Positions 56,001 through 64,000 of a stretch of 64,000 bases of DNA are shown here, piece by piece. Both the position numbers and the translations under genes were made by a program. This DNA comes from Leptasterias polaris (lineage: Eukaryota; Echinodermata; Asteroidea; Forcipulatida; Asteriidae): NCBI GenBank assembly GCA_037783415.1, contig JAZGTN010000064.1:3769001-3833000 (forward strand), given 5' to 3'. How positions within the stretch are numbered: the stretch's first letter is position 1; the number at the start of each line of letters is the position of its first letter. The notes beneath the pieces are model-generated. The model made no database searches. It worked only from the letters and a program-made list of their open reading frames with translations, and was not told the origin of the DNA.

Positions 56001-57838
56001 CCTGTTTGCTAGAGACTTGTAAGGTAAATGAAGAGGTGGCTCAAAGTCTTGTGGAGTCCGAAAACAAAATGTCGAACTGGGAATTTTTGGATTGATCTTT
56101 TATTGCCTGTTTTATTTATGGAGAGGCGCGTGAAGGAGGCTGGCTCTCTTATTTAAAAAGGACAAGCATTCACTAAAATACAACTGCAAAATCCAATTGA
56201 TGAGGTCTAAAATATAAAATAATCGCCTGCACTTGAATTGATTTTAATCCTCCAATCAATAGCACACAAGCACAACCCAGTCACTAATGTGAATGGCAAA
56301 AAGTCAACATGAGGCTGGCTACATTCATACAAGTTTACAATACCCGATTCAACTGGCCCTAAAAATTACGATATTTCTCCGATAAGAGAGCTCTAGGGCA
56401 TTATCCCTCCCAAGTAAACAGTATTTGGAGCATTGCCAAAGCCATGCTCCCTTCAAAATAGAGAGAAATACCCACAGAAAGTAACTGTGCTCTCTCTTGC
56501 TCATTTACACTAAAAAGGGTTTATTTTGAATGGGATTTTTATATAGTGTGTGTGACACTGACAGCGTATCTGCCCTATGAAACCAAGGACTTGTATGGAG
56601 GACGAGGATATTCTCACTACAAAACTTTTGGGGATGTCCCTAAAACACAAAAGTGCAAAGAATGGGAGGACAAATAGAAGTCCGAAAATTACAGGGTCGA
56701 TTGCATATATGGGGGTGTCTGTATCTGTTGAAACTGAGTACTTTCACGAAAGGCATTCGGGTGTTTTATAGAGCGAGGATGTCCACAGTTTGCTTTTGTG
56801 TACTAAACCAATGGGGACGTCTCTACATAAGGATAACAAAGAGAGGTTGCGGGGTCGACCAACTTTTGTGTGTGTGTGTGTGGGTAGGTATCCACATTCA
56901 AACCGTGGACCTATAACAAAAGGGACAATAGGTCCACGGTTGCTATCACAAAGGAAAGCATTGTGGTCCACGGTTGCTATCACAAAGAGTTGAACAAAGG
57001 AGGGTCCACGATTGCCGGTATTTACACACGTGTGTGTGTGAACGTGTCCCTATAGGCTAATCGTTTAAACTGAGGAATTTAAGCAAAGGGAACCAGTAAA
57101 ATGACATAGCAAGGACAGTCCTTGCTTCACTTTTTTTGTACAAAACCAATGGGGTCGTTGTTTTAAAAAAAATGACAAGTTTAAACAATGGGAGAACAAA
57201 GGGAAGTCCTCAGTGTATGTGGTTGACAAACGTTTGTTCGTGTCCATCACTTGCAATGGTAAGAGGTGAAGTCTCAAGTCTTGTTACCTACAATTGACCA
57301 TAGTTTTGATCGCATGAGGGCACTTTCAACAGGGAATTTTCTTGCATCACGATATCAACTTCATCTTATTTCAACTGCCTGTATGTTGTTTTCTTGCCAA
57401 TTACATAACAAATTATAATAACAACAATTAAAAGACAGTTCTATTACTTGTTTTTCATCTTGTGAATTTGGTTCACATACGCCCTCTCATGGTCAAAAAT
57501 ACTTTGAATAGTTATTGACAGTTAATCTGGTGGGTTAATTACAGGCATTTCACAAAAAATGTCACCTTTAAAATATTTCCAACCTGTTTTTGCAGTTGCA
57601 CAATGCGGACCAGCTCTACCACTGGTGTGTCCATCACATGGCAATCCACTATGATGACATCATGAAGAAGAACCCCCGCCTCCTCCGCGAGATAAACCAA
57701 GAGGTTGTTAAGCAGATCCATTGCCAGCGTTGGCCACCAGTCTACTACCTACAGGAAGCCGAAGAATACGAGCAGCAGCAGCGAGAGAAGAAACGCCTCG
57801 CCGATCGCGCCAAGAAACACAAATGGTGTCTAAAGTAA
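44058..57838 (+). CDS. RhoBTB: RhoBTB atypical Rho GTPase (whole gene, nine coding exons)
   Basis: RhoBTB proteins are large atypical Rho GTPases that bind cullin-3 through BTB domains and act as ubiquitin-ligase adaptors. Joined exons (listed separately) give 748 residues, against about 700-730 for vertebrate RHOBTB1/2. Order: GTPase-like domain 10-215; Pro-rich linker 226-262; BTB1 266-300 and 456-515, split by a ~155-residue Ser/His/Asp-rich insert; BTB2 about 545-655; C-terminal domain 669-748 with RWPP (713-716). GTPase motifs are GDSSTGKT (17-24), [10 protein letters not shown] (44-53), WDTFGD (79-84), TKND (136-139) and ETSA (189-192). DTFGD instead of DTAGQ is a family trait expected to weaken hydrolysis. 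The C-terminus KKHKWCLK has no CAAX box, so prenylation is not expected. All introns are GT-AG. 44058-44095 is 5' UTR. Confidence 0.97.
44096..44275 (+). CDS. RhoBTB: RhoBTB coding exon 1 (residues 1-60)
   Basis: Starts [18 protein letters not shown]. The Met at 44096 is chosen because RhoBTB N-termini are short before the KCVVVGD strand; the frame stays open upstream to 44000, but that part crosses the splice acceptor at 44056-44057. It encodes the P-loop and switch I. The switch I Thr of classical Rho proteins is Ser here (KPSVW; S48). Donor gtatg at 44276; phase 0. Confidence 0.96.
44276..45071 (+). other. RhoBTB: RhoBTB intron 1
   Basis: GT-AG, 796 bp. Contains a fragment of the GGGCCCAATTTC MITE (ggtaaccaggagcagattac at about 44292) and the complete fold-back MITE at 44392-44559. 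Confidence 0.9.
44392..44559. mobile_element. CCGATCCATTAAGC fold-back MITE, copy 3 (168 bp)
   Basis: gatcgatccattaagccccg at left and ggcggggcttaatggatcgg at right, with the same inner hairpin as 35314-35480. In intronic RNA it would fold into a long hairpin. Confidence 0.93.
45072..45175 (+). CDS. RhoBTB: RhoBTB coding exon 2 (residues 61-95)
   Basis: Encodes [19 protein letters not shown] then [15 protein letters not shown], the switch II segment with the family-specific DTFGDH. Acceptor ttatgtag, donor gtagg; 104 bp, leaving two bases of the Arg codon completed by exon 3. Confidence 0.95.
45340..46464 (-). mobile_element. TAGACTGTGCAAG MITE, copy F, expanded by a satellite
   Basis: Starts agactgttcgagcgtcccgc and ends cgccagacttgcacagtcta. 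Internal agtaactggaagtggaggtc and caagtgttattttcgggttt match the right half of copies C and D. About 600 of its 1125 bp is the tandem array at 45733-46335. Confidence 0.85.
45733..46335 (+). repeat. 27-bp minisatellite, ~22.3 copies
   Basis: The unit is tataattttactttccctac plus aatgtga. Copies are almost identical; one carries ttgactttccc instead of tttactttccc near 46280. Because 27 is a multiple of 3 and the unit has no stop in one frame, it yields a spurious 241-residue repetitive ORF. The unit aligns with a segment present once in other copies of the host MITE. Confidence 0.97.
46562..47299 (+). mobile_element. piggyBac-like TIR element, 738 bp, TTAG target duplication
   Basis: Ends ccctttgcgtgctacgggc and ggtagcatgcaaaggg are inverted, and ttag flanks both edges (46558-46561 and 47300-47303). 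CCCTTTGC-type ends and a 4-bp TTAx duplication suggest piggyBac. Subterminal gggcgcaaatttgcgcccgc and gggcgcatatttgtgccca form palindromes. It is non-autonomous; see the ORF at 46827. Confidence 0.7.
46827..47183 (+). pseudogene. Acidic N-terminal ORF of the piggyBac-like element
   Basis: The 118-residue frame starts in a good context (aaaatggccgcc): [20 protein letters not shown], then acidic [11 protein letters not shown] and [13 protein letters not shown]. Acidic N-terminal tails are common in piggyBac transposases, and the position inside the element fits. The DDBD/DDE core and Cys-rich end are absent, and the C-terminal ~30 residues ([16 protein letters not shown]) look like translated non-coding sequence. 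Best read as a leftover of a deleted transposase gene. It could instead be a chance ORF. Confidence 0.5.
47958..48140 (+). CDS. RhoBTB: RhoBTB coding exon 3 (residues 95-156)
   Basis: Encodes [39 protein letters not shown] and [14 protein letters not shown] is the guanine-specificity motif, retained close to the classical Rho TKxD form. Acceptor ctcatccag, donor gtgcg; 183 bp; the final codon is split after two bases. Confidence 0.96.
48141..48922 (+). other. RhoBTB: RhoBTB intron 3
   Basis: GT-AG, 782 bp. About half of it (48330-48730) is a GGTTAACCG-type repeat. Confidence 0.9.
48330..48730. mobile_element. GGTTAACCG-type element, copy 2
   Basis: ccggttaaccgtttaagtg at left and agggttaaccggttaaacat at right are inverted. 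The interior is colinear with 26618-26975 (cgattccaatcagaactatg; gttgtcaatcattgtctctg). Confidence 0.65.
48923..49130 (+). CDS. RhoBTB: RhoBTB coding exon 4 (residues 156-225)
   Basis: Encodes [40 protein letters not shown] and [19 protein letters not shown], the end of the GTPase domain including ETSA. Acceptor ctcctacag, donor gtgtg; 208 bp; phase 0 at the end. Confidence 0.96.
49574..50014 (+). mobile_element. AGGTAGGGTCATAGATTGG MITE, full copy
   Basis: aggtagggtcatagattggt at left and accaatctatgatcctacct at right are near-perfect inverted ends. The interior shares gtttcagctgaatacagtgt, gatccatccacgtttagcga, tagacatctgagaaatggtt and actatcaacagctgcagtgt with other copies. Confidence 0.88.
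50480..50965 (+). pseudogene. LINE ORF2 3'-end remnant in intron 4
   Basis: [20 protein letters not shown] begins a C-terminal reverse-transcriptase end block. It is followed, with stops and frame shifts, by [16 protein letters not shown] and [17 protein letters not shown]. It ends in a tail with ttttacctttacgctatata. About 125 bp near 50680-50800 (ttgtagaatacatatatggt onward) does not fit the LINE and may be an insertion. Confidence 0.72.
51131..51298 (+). CDS. RhoBTB: RhoBTB coding exon 5 (residues 226-281)
   Basis: Encodes [38 protein letters not shown] and [18 protein letters not shown]: the Pro-rich linker and the first strands of BTB1, stopping at the AHK that starts the BTB fold helix. 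Acceptor atgttcag, donor gtaat; 168 bp; phase 0. Confidence 0.96.
51299..52779 (+). other. RhoBTB: RhoBTB intron 5
   Basis: GT-AG, 1481 bp, dominated by the 23-bp minisatellite. Related ~70-bp segments bracket the array at 51738-51812 and 52676-52745 (taaccaatcaaaaggccgaa plus tctttgtaag against aaccaataacaaggcagaat plus ctttgtaag). Confidence 0.9.
52012..52660 (+). repeat. 23-bp minisatellite, ~27 units
   Basis: The consensus unit is tacgttgatagctacgggta plus tag. Variants mix gttgataact, attgatagct, gctatggg and a 4-bp insertion (gtacatgtacgttg) that recurs three times (about 52089, 52256 and 52331), so some multi-unit blocks were duplicated together. There are no spacers and no leader, so it is not CRISPR. 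Confidence 0.95.
52780..53578 (+). CDS. RhoBTB: RhoBTB coding exon 6 (residues 282-547)
   Basis: Begins [20 protein letters not shown], completing the first half of BTB1. A low-complexity insert follows (about 300-455), rich in S, H, D and P ([10 protein letters not shown]). The second half of BTB1 is [16 protein letters not shown] with FLYTG at 477-481, then the helical linker to [18 protein letters not shown]. The exon is 799 bp and ends one base into the Asp codon of exon 7. Donor gtgat is a weak-looking 5' site; reading through it gives a stop about 80 bp on. Confidence 0.96.
54004..54669. mobile_element. TIR element AGGGAGCGTCTCAAAAAGTC carrying a minisatellite
   Basis: agggagcgtctcaaaaagtc at left is the inverted match of gacttttgagatgctccct at right. 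Inner unique parts hold ggaatgttctaaatgga at left and aagaatgttctttcatacct at right. Two thirds of the element is the 64-bp array. No coding sequence. Confidence 0.82.
54079..54526 (+). repeat. 64-bp minisatellite, exactly 7 units
   Basis: Units start at 54079, 54143, 54207, 54271, 54335, 54399 and 54463. Each contains ggaccggtcggtcagacc and a perfect 10-bp-arm palindrome, gaacgttcca then t then tggaacgttc. Only scattered single-base variants are seen (gaacattcc, accgatcgg, actggtcgg, gcgagtattt). Each unit carries two gaacgttc (GAAnnTTC) sites. Confidence 0.97.
54858..54976 (+). CDS. RhoBTB: RhoBTB coding exon 7 (residues 548-587)
   Basis: Encodes [20 protein letters not shown] and [20 protein letters not shown], the first half of BTB2. 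Acceptor tgattgtcgtag has a poor pyrimidine tract. Donor gtatg; 119 bp. Confidence 0.95.
54977..55780 (+). other. RhoBTB: RhoBTB intron 7
   Basis: GT-AG, 804 bp, containing the TIR element at 55280-55730. Confidence 0.9.
55280..55730. mobile_element. AGGGAAGAATGCAAAATT TIR element (~450 bp)
   Basis: gggtgataagggaagaatgc plus aaaattta at left is the inverted match of taattttgcattcttcccta plus atattctcac at right. The left end also has its own hairpin, cacgcggtatttacaccgcg plus tg. Confidence 0.78.
55781..56023 (+). CDS. RhoBTB: RhoBTB coding exon 8 (residues 588-668)
   Basis: Encodes [20 protein letters not shown], then [20 protein letters not shown] and [10 protein letters not shown], the second half of BTB2 with YLYT at 604-607. 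Acceptor cttcacaaacag, donor gtaaa; 243 bp; phase 0. Confidence 0.96.
56024..57595 (+). other. RhoBTB: RhoBTB intron 8
   Basis: GT-AG, 1572 bp. The part at 56640-57190 is an irregular repeat: ggtccacggttgctatcaca plus aag occurs twice (56931, 56970), with gtccacag, gtggacc and gtccacgattg variants, aaaccaatgggg at 56807 and 57143, and two GT microsatellites. Confidence 0.85.
57596..57838 (+). CDS. RhoBTB: RhoBTB coding exon 9 (residues 669-748) and stop
   Basis: Encodes [20 protein letters not shown], then [20 protein letters not shown] and a basic end [16 protein letters not shown] before TAA. This is the helical C-terminal domain specific to the RhoBTB family; RWPPV.YL is its signature. 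No CAAX motif. Acceptor gtttttgcag. Confidence 0.96.
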   Translation: MHNADQLYHWCVHHMAIHYDDIMKKNPRLLREINQEVVKQIHCQRWPPVYYLQEAEEYEQQQREKKRLADRAKKHKWCLK

Positions 57839-58189
57839 CCTCTTCTCCTCTCTGGGTACATTCGTGACAACTTCAGGAAATATTTGTCGTTGGTGACTTT
57901 GTTCGTCTCTTTTGGACAAATTGATTTGTGAATTAAAAACAAGAAAAACTACCAAAAAACGATCAAAGAAAAACCAGTTGCCTCTCAGGTCACTCAATTT
58001 CTCGCACAAGTTTTGTAGAATCAGTTTGTGACCAGTTCAAAAAACTACCATGGCCCAACTACCATGGCTCATTGTCAATATCTTCCTGTACTCTGCAGAA
58101 ACCTCCTCCAGAGCATACTCACTTAAAAGTTGAAGTTCAAATGATCTTAATGTGGCCAGTGATTCCCCAAACACTTGGGCGAATCCCTT
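57839..58189 (+). other. RhoBTB: Probable RhoBTB 3' UTR, end not determined
   Basis: attaaa at 57933 is a weak poly(A) signal candidate; an aataaa occurs only much later (59722). No further ORF. Confidence 0.45.
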
Positions 58190-58370
58190 CTCTTAAGAAT
58201 AACTGTACTGGGTTACACAAAACGCAGTACCTAGAGTTTTACGTCCCATCCGAAGGACAAAGCAATAATGGTTTAGCGTCTTGCTTAAGGACATACGTTT
58301 CAAAACCGGGACTGGAAACCACACTCTGCTGAACTGAAACACCAGAGCATGACCACTCGGCAACACCAAG
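58190..58370 (-). mobile_element. tRNA-derived SINE (family 2 head, tail B)
   Basis: On the - strand: ttggtgttgccgagtggtca, ttccagtcccggttttgaaa and ccttcggatgggacgtaaaa. The tail matches 21235-21300. Confidence 0.72.
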
Positions 58371-58474
58371 CCACCTCTGTTTACTGTAAGCGAAAAAAAC
58401 CAGCACTTATTACAGGAGACATAAAAGTCCATGTTTAACGTAAGCATATTTTATGAGTGATCAAGGAATTATTG

Positions 58475-58580
58475 CTTGTGGGCAAGTTTACGTAGCTAAG
58501 CATTCTTTGCTTACACAGCTAGAGCAGAAGTTTGGCGCTTACTCAGAATTCCGCGGTAAGCAGAGATATGAAATTGGTCC
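58475..58580. repeat. GGGCCCAATTTC MITE fragment
   Basis: acgtagctaagcattctttg, cttacacagctagagcag and agatatgaaattggtcca are worn family words. Confidence 0.45.
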
Positions 58581-58805
58581 AAGTTGTTTATTTACACACA
58601 GTAGAATGAAATGGGGGTAAAAGCAATACCGTTTCAATTTCTTATATTCTTCAACAAAATCATCTCTCTATTATCTGTTTTAATGTTTAGGTTCCATCAT
58701 TTTGTCAAAGTGAGGCGATAAAAAAGGTTTGATTTTGCATTGGTACATGAGGGCTCATTGGTAAACTGGCCACAATTGCCAATACAGTATTACTGTAAAC
58801 ACTTA

Positions 58806-59197
58806 TAGACTGTGCAAGTCTTGTGCGTATTGAAAACGAGAAATCAACTTGAAACAAGACTATAATTTTATATGAAATCAAATCTTCTTTTCAAATTCTA
58901 TTTATGCAAAATTCTCAAAAATAAAAACACCCATAACCATAGTTTGTTAAATTTATTTTACTTTGATATATTTCATGGCTAAATTTTACTTTCCCAACGA
59001 TACAATATAGCCATCATTAAGCTACAACGTCAACAGCCACGTCAGCAGCACGTCAACAGCCACATCTGAGGCGATTTGTGCAGACAAAATATCAAGACAA
59101 AATATCAAGCTAAAGTATTTAAAGAAACGGAATCATACACATGTCAAGACAACGTTGGTCCTTGAAGCTCAAATACGTGTAAGACTTGCACAGTCTA
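58806..59197 (-). mobile_element. TAGACTGTGCAAG MITE, copy E (deleted, 392 bp)
   Basis: Starts tagactgtgcaagtcttgtg and ends taagacttgcacagtcta. It contains aattttactttcccaacgat plus acaatata at about 58983: a single instance of the segment that is tandemly amplified in copy F. A short repeat, cgtcaacagccac, occurs at about 59027 and 59050. Confidence 0.82.
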
Positions 59198-59229
59198 TGA
59201 AGCCTTTGCAATTCCGGCTTGAATTCAGG

Positions 59230-59398
59230 CCTGGAAACACTAGGAGGCCACATAAGCCATGGCCTCTGATGCCCTGGTCTTGACCTTGGTGCCCCTTCAA
59301 CAGTTTCCCATAGGTTTTTTTAAAGATGGAAGTGCCCTTTGCAAATGAAAATGGCCTTGCCCTCTCAAAGATGAAATTCCAGGCTTGTTGAATTCATG
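59230..59398. mobile_element. CAGGCCTGGAATTTC element, full copy (~169 bp)
   Basis: caggcctggaaacactagga at left and tgaaattccaggcttg at right. The interior has tgccctggtcttgaccttgg, tgccccttcaacagtttccc and gtgccctttgcaaatgaaaa. Confidence 0.7.
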
Positions 59399-61999
59399 CT
59401 TTTTCCGTAAAGCAAAACCAAATATCTACGCCAAATGCCTTACCTTAGCCAAGATCATGGTTTGTTTATTTTGTTTTGTGATTGATTTTATTTTTATTTG
59501 ATTTATCTTATTAATATATAGTTGTGAACAGTCATTCAATGATTGATTATTTATATTTGTTTCTGTTTCTTGTTTTATACAAATGTTGATTGTCAAAGCT
59601 GAGTTAAATGGAACGTTCGATTTGTTCAATTTTTAACAAATTAAATTATTCCTTTAAACATTCATTTTTTGTTTGAAATAACACCCAAGTAGATCTTTTT
59701 CATAGATGATAAAAGTATAAGAATAAACTGATTGTAAAAGATTGTTTTCTGGCACTCATTACGCGGGCATTTTGTACTGCTGTGTTTATAAATCGCAGTG
59801 TGGTCTCGCGTGGTCTCGCGTGGAATAGTGAACAAGAATGGGACAAAAATAAGGAACCAAAATATTTGGTTTAATCAATGAATGTCATGTGACCTACACA
59901 CCTCCAATCAAATGACAAGGATCAACTTGGGTGTTATATAATGTCTGTTCCACCACATTCTCAGTAAACTTTACTTTCGGGGACACAAAATGTTGCGGGG
60001 AAAAAACCCCAACAAAAACAGCTAACATTTTATACACTAATCTTGTAAAGATGAAACATAACCATGCTAAATTTATCAAATTCTTCTTTTATGTTTTGTT
60101 GATTCACATAAATGCAGAACCTCTGTTTTGCCAAAGATTTTTTTCATTTTAACCCCACCTGTGAAATCTTCAGTTAATTGTTATATAATTGTTGTAACGT
60201 AGTTGTCCACTACACCACTGTTTATACAAATTACTCTGAAAATTTTGTTTTTCCCGAGGTAGAATCTTCAAGAATTACATTATTTAAATTTTCAAGTTGA
60301 TTTGGATTGTGTTCAGCAGTTGGGCCCTATTTAAGGCAGCAGCTTTAAAAAGGAACACTATTTTTCTCAATAGAGAAAAACAAAGTGCTTAGCAGATGCT
60401 GGTTACCAGCCAAAATGCCATGTCATGTCTATCTATGCCTGTGAATGGTTCACTGGTAATTTCAGCAATGGACAGAATAGCAATGTCACGTGCCATGCCT
60501 GTATGGCGAAAATAACCAGATCAACCAATGGGAAAGCTGAAAATTGCCATACAGCTAAAATGGCAGCGTGCATAAATTGTCTTCAAAGCTGATAACTACA
60601 CACACAGTTGGGTTCCATTTCTATATTGCTTGAAAAATATCTTGTACACTTTAACTATGTATGTTCACTAATACTTTATGATACAAAACTATTTATCAGT
60701 TGTATATCTTGTCATATTCTATACAGCCAAAGAACTCCGAATGAGGCATGTGTCTACATATAGACTGGTGCTAATGATTTTGCTGACCACTTTATTGACA
60801 TGTATAGCGAGCATGACCACAGTGATGGCGTTAATTAACAGCTTGAGAAACATCTGCTGTCACTGGACGTTCAAGACTTCATATATCGGTCTATAATTGT
60901 ATGCTTTATGCGTTAACAATTATTCAATTATTTTGCACTAATGGTCACCCACACGGTTTTGCCAACAACAGGTTGTCACAATTCTTGGGGTGTGGTGTTG
61001 CAAAAAGAAAGGCCCACCTTCACCAGCTCAAGTTGTACCTCATTCAGAACAAAAGGAAAGCTGACACATGGTGTGTACTCACTTAAGCGTTTCCATAGTA
61101 TGACCTCTACTCTGATGACGCGATCGGCTGCTTACCGGTAATGCTTATTTAACGTAATTGAGGTGATGTAAATGAATGTGATTTATAATGAACATACCCA
61201 GTCTCTGTGAGACTATCATTTTATGATGTACGTCAAACACTGTTCTAAAAATTTGTATTTGTAAACTGCATGTGAACATGTTATGCATCAACACTTTAAC
61301 GATAGTCTGTGGCCCTTTCTAGCTAGAGTTGTCTTGAGTTTAGAGCTTAGCTGATTGGTTGGCAGATATCCAATGATATTGTAGCTTCCTCAATAGCAAG
61401 AATGTAAATGTTTACGTGATAAATTATGTAAGGCCTAGAACTTCATGAAGATAACAGAGGCAACAGAGACTTTTGGAAGAAGGTGACTGAAGACTTACAA
61501 AATTGTGTTTTTAATATGATACTGATATTGCATTTATACAGCCATAAGGGAAAAGTGGAGGAAGTCTGCTGCCACCTACAGTCTGAAAGTACCCAATTGC
61601 CTTCATCTCCTCCCCAGGAGCTGAGGTCAGAGCTGCTTAGAACCAATTGAAAAAATTGTGCTCAAATTACTTCTTGGAAGCTGAATGAAACTGAGCCGTT
61701 TCAATGGCGTGCCTTTTGGCTGGTAACCAAGTATTACCAAGCAAAGAATGTTGGTGCACAGCACGGTTGATCGCAAGATGTTAATCGTCAAACCCTGATG
61801 ATCGCCAGCATCTTTAGCTATAAACTGTGTTTAACCAAAAACCAGCCCGAACAGCTCTCTACAATTGGCTCAGATGTTTGCCTTGGCTCCCATATTGACA
61901 AATCAGATTTTCCCGATGGAGGAGTGGCCTTTAAAAAAAGAAAGACGTCCTCCCACTTTGCTGAATGAAGTTCTAGGTTTTGTATTGTGTGCTAATACC
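59399..61999. other. Downstream flank, no gene seen
   Basis: Contains a decayed GGGCCCAATTTC fragment (60320-60430, gctggttaccagccaaaatg) and gacaaggatcaacttgggtg at 59913, shared with 19067 and 19303. ORFs at 60678-61141 have no similarity. Confidence 0.4.
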
Positions 62000-62007
62000 T
62001 TTTGAAA

Positions 62008-62084
62008 CTGTTAGACCATAAGAATTACTTAGATCATAAGAATTACTTAGATCATAAGAATTACTTAGATCATAAGAATTACTT
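62008..62084 (+). repeat. 18-bp tandem repeat, four units
   Basis: agatcataagaattactt is repeated four times (the first as agaccataagaattactt). Confidence 0.95.
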
Positions 62085-62102
62085 TGAAGGGTCCTTGTGA
62101 TT

Positions 62103-62156
62103 CCCCCTCCCCCTTTCCCCCCCCCTTTCCCCCCCCTTTCCCCCCCCCCCCCTCCA
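62103..62156 (+). repeat. Pyrimidine tract C/T
   Basis: Runs of 5 to 14 C separated by ttt or t. A likely sequencing and assembly trouble spot. Confidence 0.95.
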
Positions 62157-64000
62157 TCTGTAAATGATCCTTTACAAAAATATAACTATTTTTGAAAGAG
62201 TTGAAAAACAAAAAAACTGATATTTGTGCTGGGAAGAATATTGCATTTCTGATATTTGAGAGATTATTTTTGTGACACTAACTGATTTTATGTGACTTAA
62301 AAGGACATTGTTATGTTCATTGTCAATGGCTGAAGTGCCCGAATTAGCTAGTCGTTGTGTGTTCCCTTTATAGCGCCCTCGTGTGGTAAACTTGTGTGTA
62401 TGGAAAGGTGTATTTACATCCGGTGCAGATATCTATAAGATAAAGTTTTCATAGTTGTCTGTCCACTACATATTCGCCTAAATTCCATTTAATCATTCTT
62501 CCATTGACAAGAATTTATTAATCTAAAATATTTGAAAGTTGTTAATCAATTTTATTTTTTATTTTTTTATACTTCCCCATAATGTTTGCTCTTCAAAGGA
62601 AATGATCAGATGACCTTCTGGTGTTTTTGTATTGTGGGGGCCATGGTCAAACAGCCTTCTGTTTCTCCCTGTTGGATATTTTCAACTCTTTGTTTATTAC
62701 AACACTTCCAGTAATGCACCTTCCATTATAGAAGTCGCTTGGAGATTTGATTTTTAATTAACCATGGCCCCCCTTGAAGATTTAAAACGGACAATGAACA
62801 AATAACGGTTATTTCTGTATTATCTGCATGCTTAGAAAGTGTAAATTAATAATAGGGTTTGTGTAGGCTGATGAGTGTTAATAGTTGAAATAAGTGTTTG
62901 CTGATCAATAGTGCAGATAAAAAAAAACAATGTTTAGAGATAGTGAAAAGGGGAGTTTTTATATAGATATCTGTTGTATAAGGCTGTATTTAAAATACAT
63001 TGTTCTTCACAACGATCCTGAGGTTTTAAAAGTACATTGTAAGTTTTGTTGTGGGAGTGGAATGAGCAAAGTCATTTTAACGCATACTTATAGCTTGTTT
63101 ACTTTAAAAGGACCTCGTAATTGTTTGTTTTAATCTTGGGGATAACTTGATGACATCTCACCAGGGATTTGGACTATAGACCCCTCGAATAACGCGCAAC
63201 GATGCTGGTACTCTGGTGGTCTTGTGCACGTTTTTACGCACCAAGAGCAGCTATTGACCAGTGATCTGCCTCCTTTGGCCTCATTGAGATGACACTGTTT
63301 GAGAGTGTGTGATGTCATATGCAAGGGGTCTATTTCATGTGAAATTTCAATTATCTTTTGCATAATGTCACGCTTTTCCACTAGTTGACCTCTGACCTGC
63401 TTTAGAAAGAGCTTATTTCTTTAATGGACTCTGTAGGATGATCAAGTGGAGTCAGTTTAGTGAAAATTTTATCTCCTGGCTTTGGTTTCAAATCTTATTT
63501 CGTATAATGAACAGCTTAGAGTGTCAGATCTAGGTTAATCAGGAAGCACCTAAGAATATAGTTTTGGATGATGTACTAGACAGTCTAATCAGGATGCCCG
63601 CAGGCACACGTAGGGCTTGTCTAATATCTTTCATTTGTTCAGGTCATGAGCTGTTCTGGCGAGGAGGGTACGGATCTGGTTAGGGGCTGTCTACTGTTGT
63701 CGAGAGAGGTTGAACCTGGGACCTCTTCTTTACAAGGTCTTTGTTGGCAACATTGGCATCTGCCCACGGATTTTGCAATTTGTATTTAGGGTGAAAGTTG
63801 GCATCTTTAAGGGTCTCTATTGAAGCCCAGAAGGGCCTTTGCTAGATTTAAGGTGCATTCTGAGTAGATTATTTGATTTGTTTTAATTTAAACATATAAG
63901 TGATCAACAGTATTAGTATTCAACACACTAAACTAAACTATTCAAAGCAGAAAAGGGTAGCAACTTTTATTTTATTTGCTACACTCTCAAGTGATTTGTA
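62157..64000. other. Downstream flank, no gene seen
   Basis: AT-rich non-coding sequence with only short ORFs lacking similarity and splice context. Confidence 0.4.

Noticed and set aside
59722..59727. aataaa as the RhoBTB poly(A) signal
   Set aside because: It lies 1.9 kb past the stop and beyond a SINE and a MITE; it cannot be tied to the gene without transcript data.

Overview
The window is animal nuclear DNA: AT-rich, with long non-coding stretches, GT-AG introns, tRNA-derived SINEs, a CR1/Jockey-like LINE and many short inverted-repeat elements. Frequent tacatgtac runs, and a single RhoBTB gene with a RHOBTB1/2-type layout, suggest a marine deuterostome, most likely an echinoderm (sea star or sea urchin). 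That assignment is inference; no search was run.

Only one host gene could be supported: a complete coding region for a RhoBTB atypical Rho GTPase on the + strand. It has nine coding exons at 44096-44275, 45072-45175, 47958-48140, 48923-49130, 51131-51298, 52780-53578, 54858-54976, 55781-56023 and 57596-57838. These join in frame to 748 codons plus stop: a Rho-like GTPase domain, a split first BTB domain with a large Ser/His-rich insert, a second BTB domain and the RhoBTB C-terminal domain. A splice acceptor at 44056-44057 puts at least one non-coding 5' exon further upstream, and the promoter was not located.

Layout. 1-6.1 kb: a nearly full-length LINE on the - strand with two intact ORFs, between two copies of an ATCGCGATA-rich repeat. 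6.4-9.2 kb: a tRNA-derived SINE and a ~2.6 kb element bounded by GGGGTAATTGTGGCC-type repeats. 9.2-43.1 kb: a nest of non-autonomous DNA transposons. At least seven copies of a TAGACTGTGCAAG element occur in the window, with further families starting TTTAAAGGCACTGG, AGGTAGGGTCATAG, GGGCCCAATTTC and CCGATCCATTAAGC, a Tc1/mariner-like element carrying a transposase HTH fragment, a large fold-back, LINE tails and SINEs. 44-57.8 kb: RhoBTB, most of whose introns carry recognisable repeats. 57.8-64 kb: downstream flank with SINE and MITE remnants and no recognised gene.

The most interesting signal is three minisatellites in the RhoBTB introns. A 27-bp unit (~22 copies) lies inside one copy of a MITE whose siblings hold a single unit. 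A 64-bp unit (exactly 7 copies) lies inside another terminal-inverted-repeat element that has itself split a SINE. A 23-bp unit (~27 copies) is flanked by ~70-bp direct repeats. No new defence or enzymatic system was seen.
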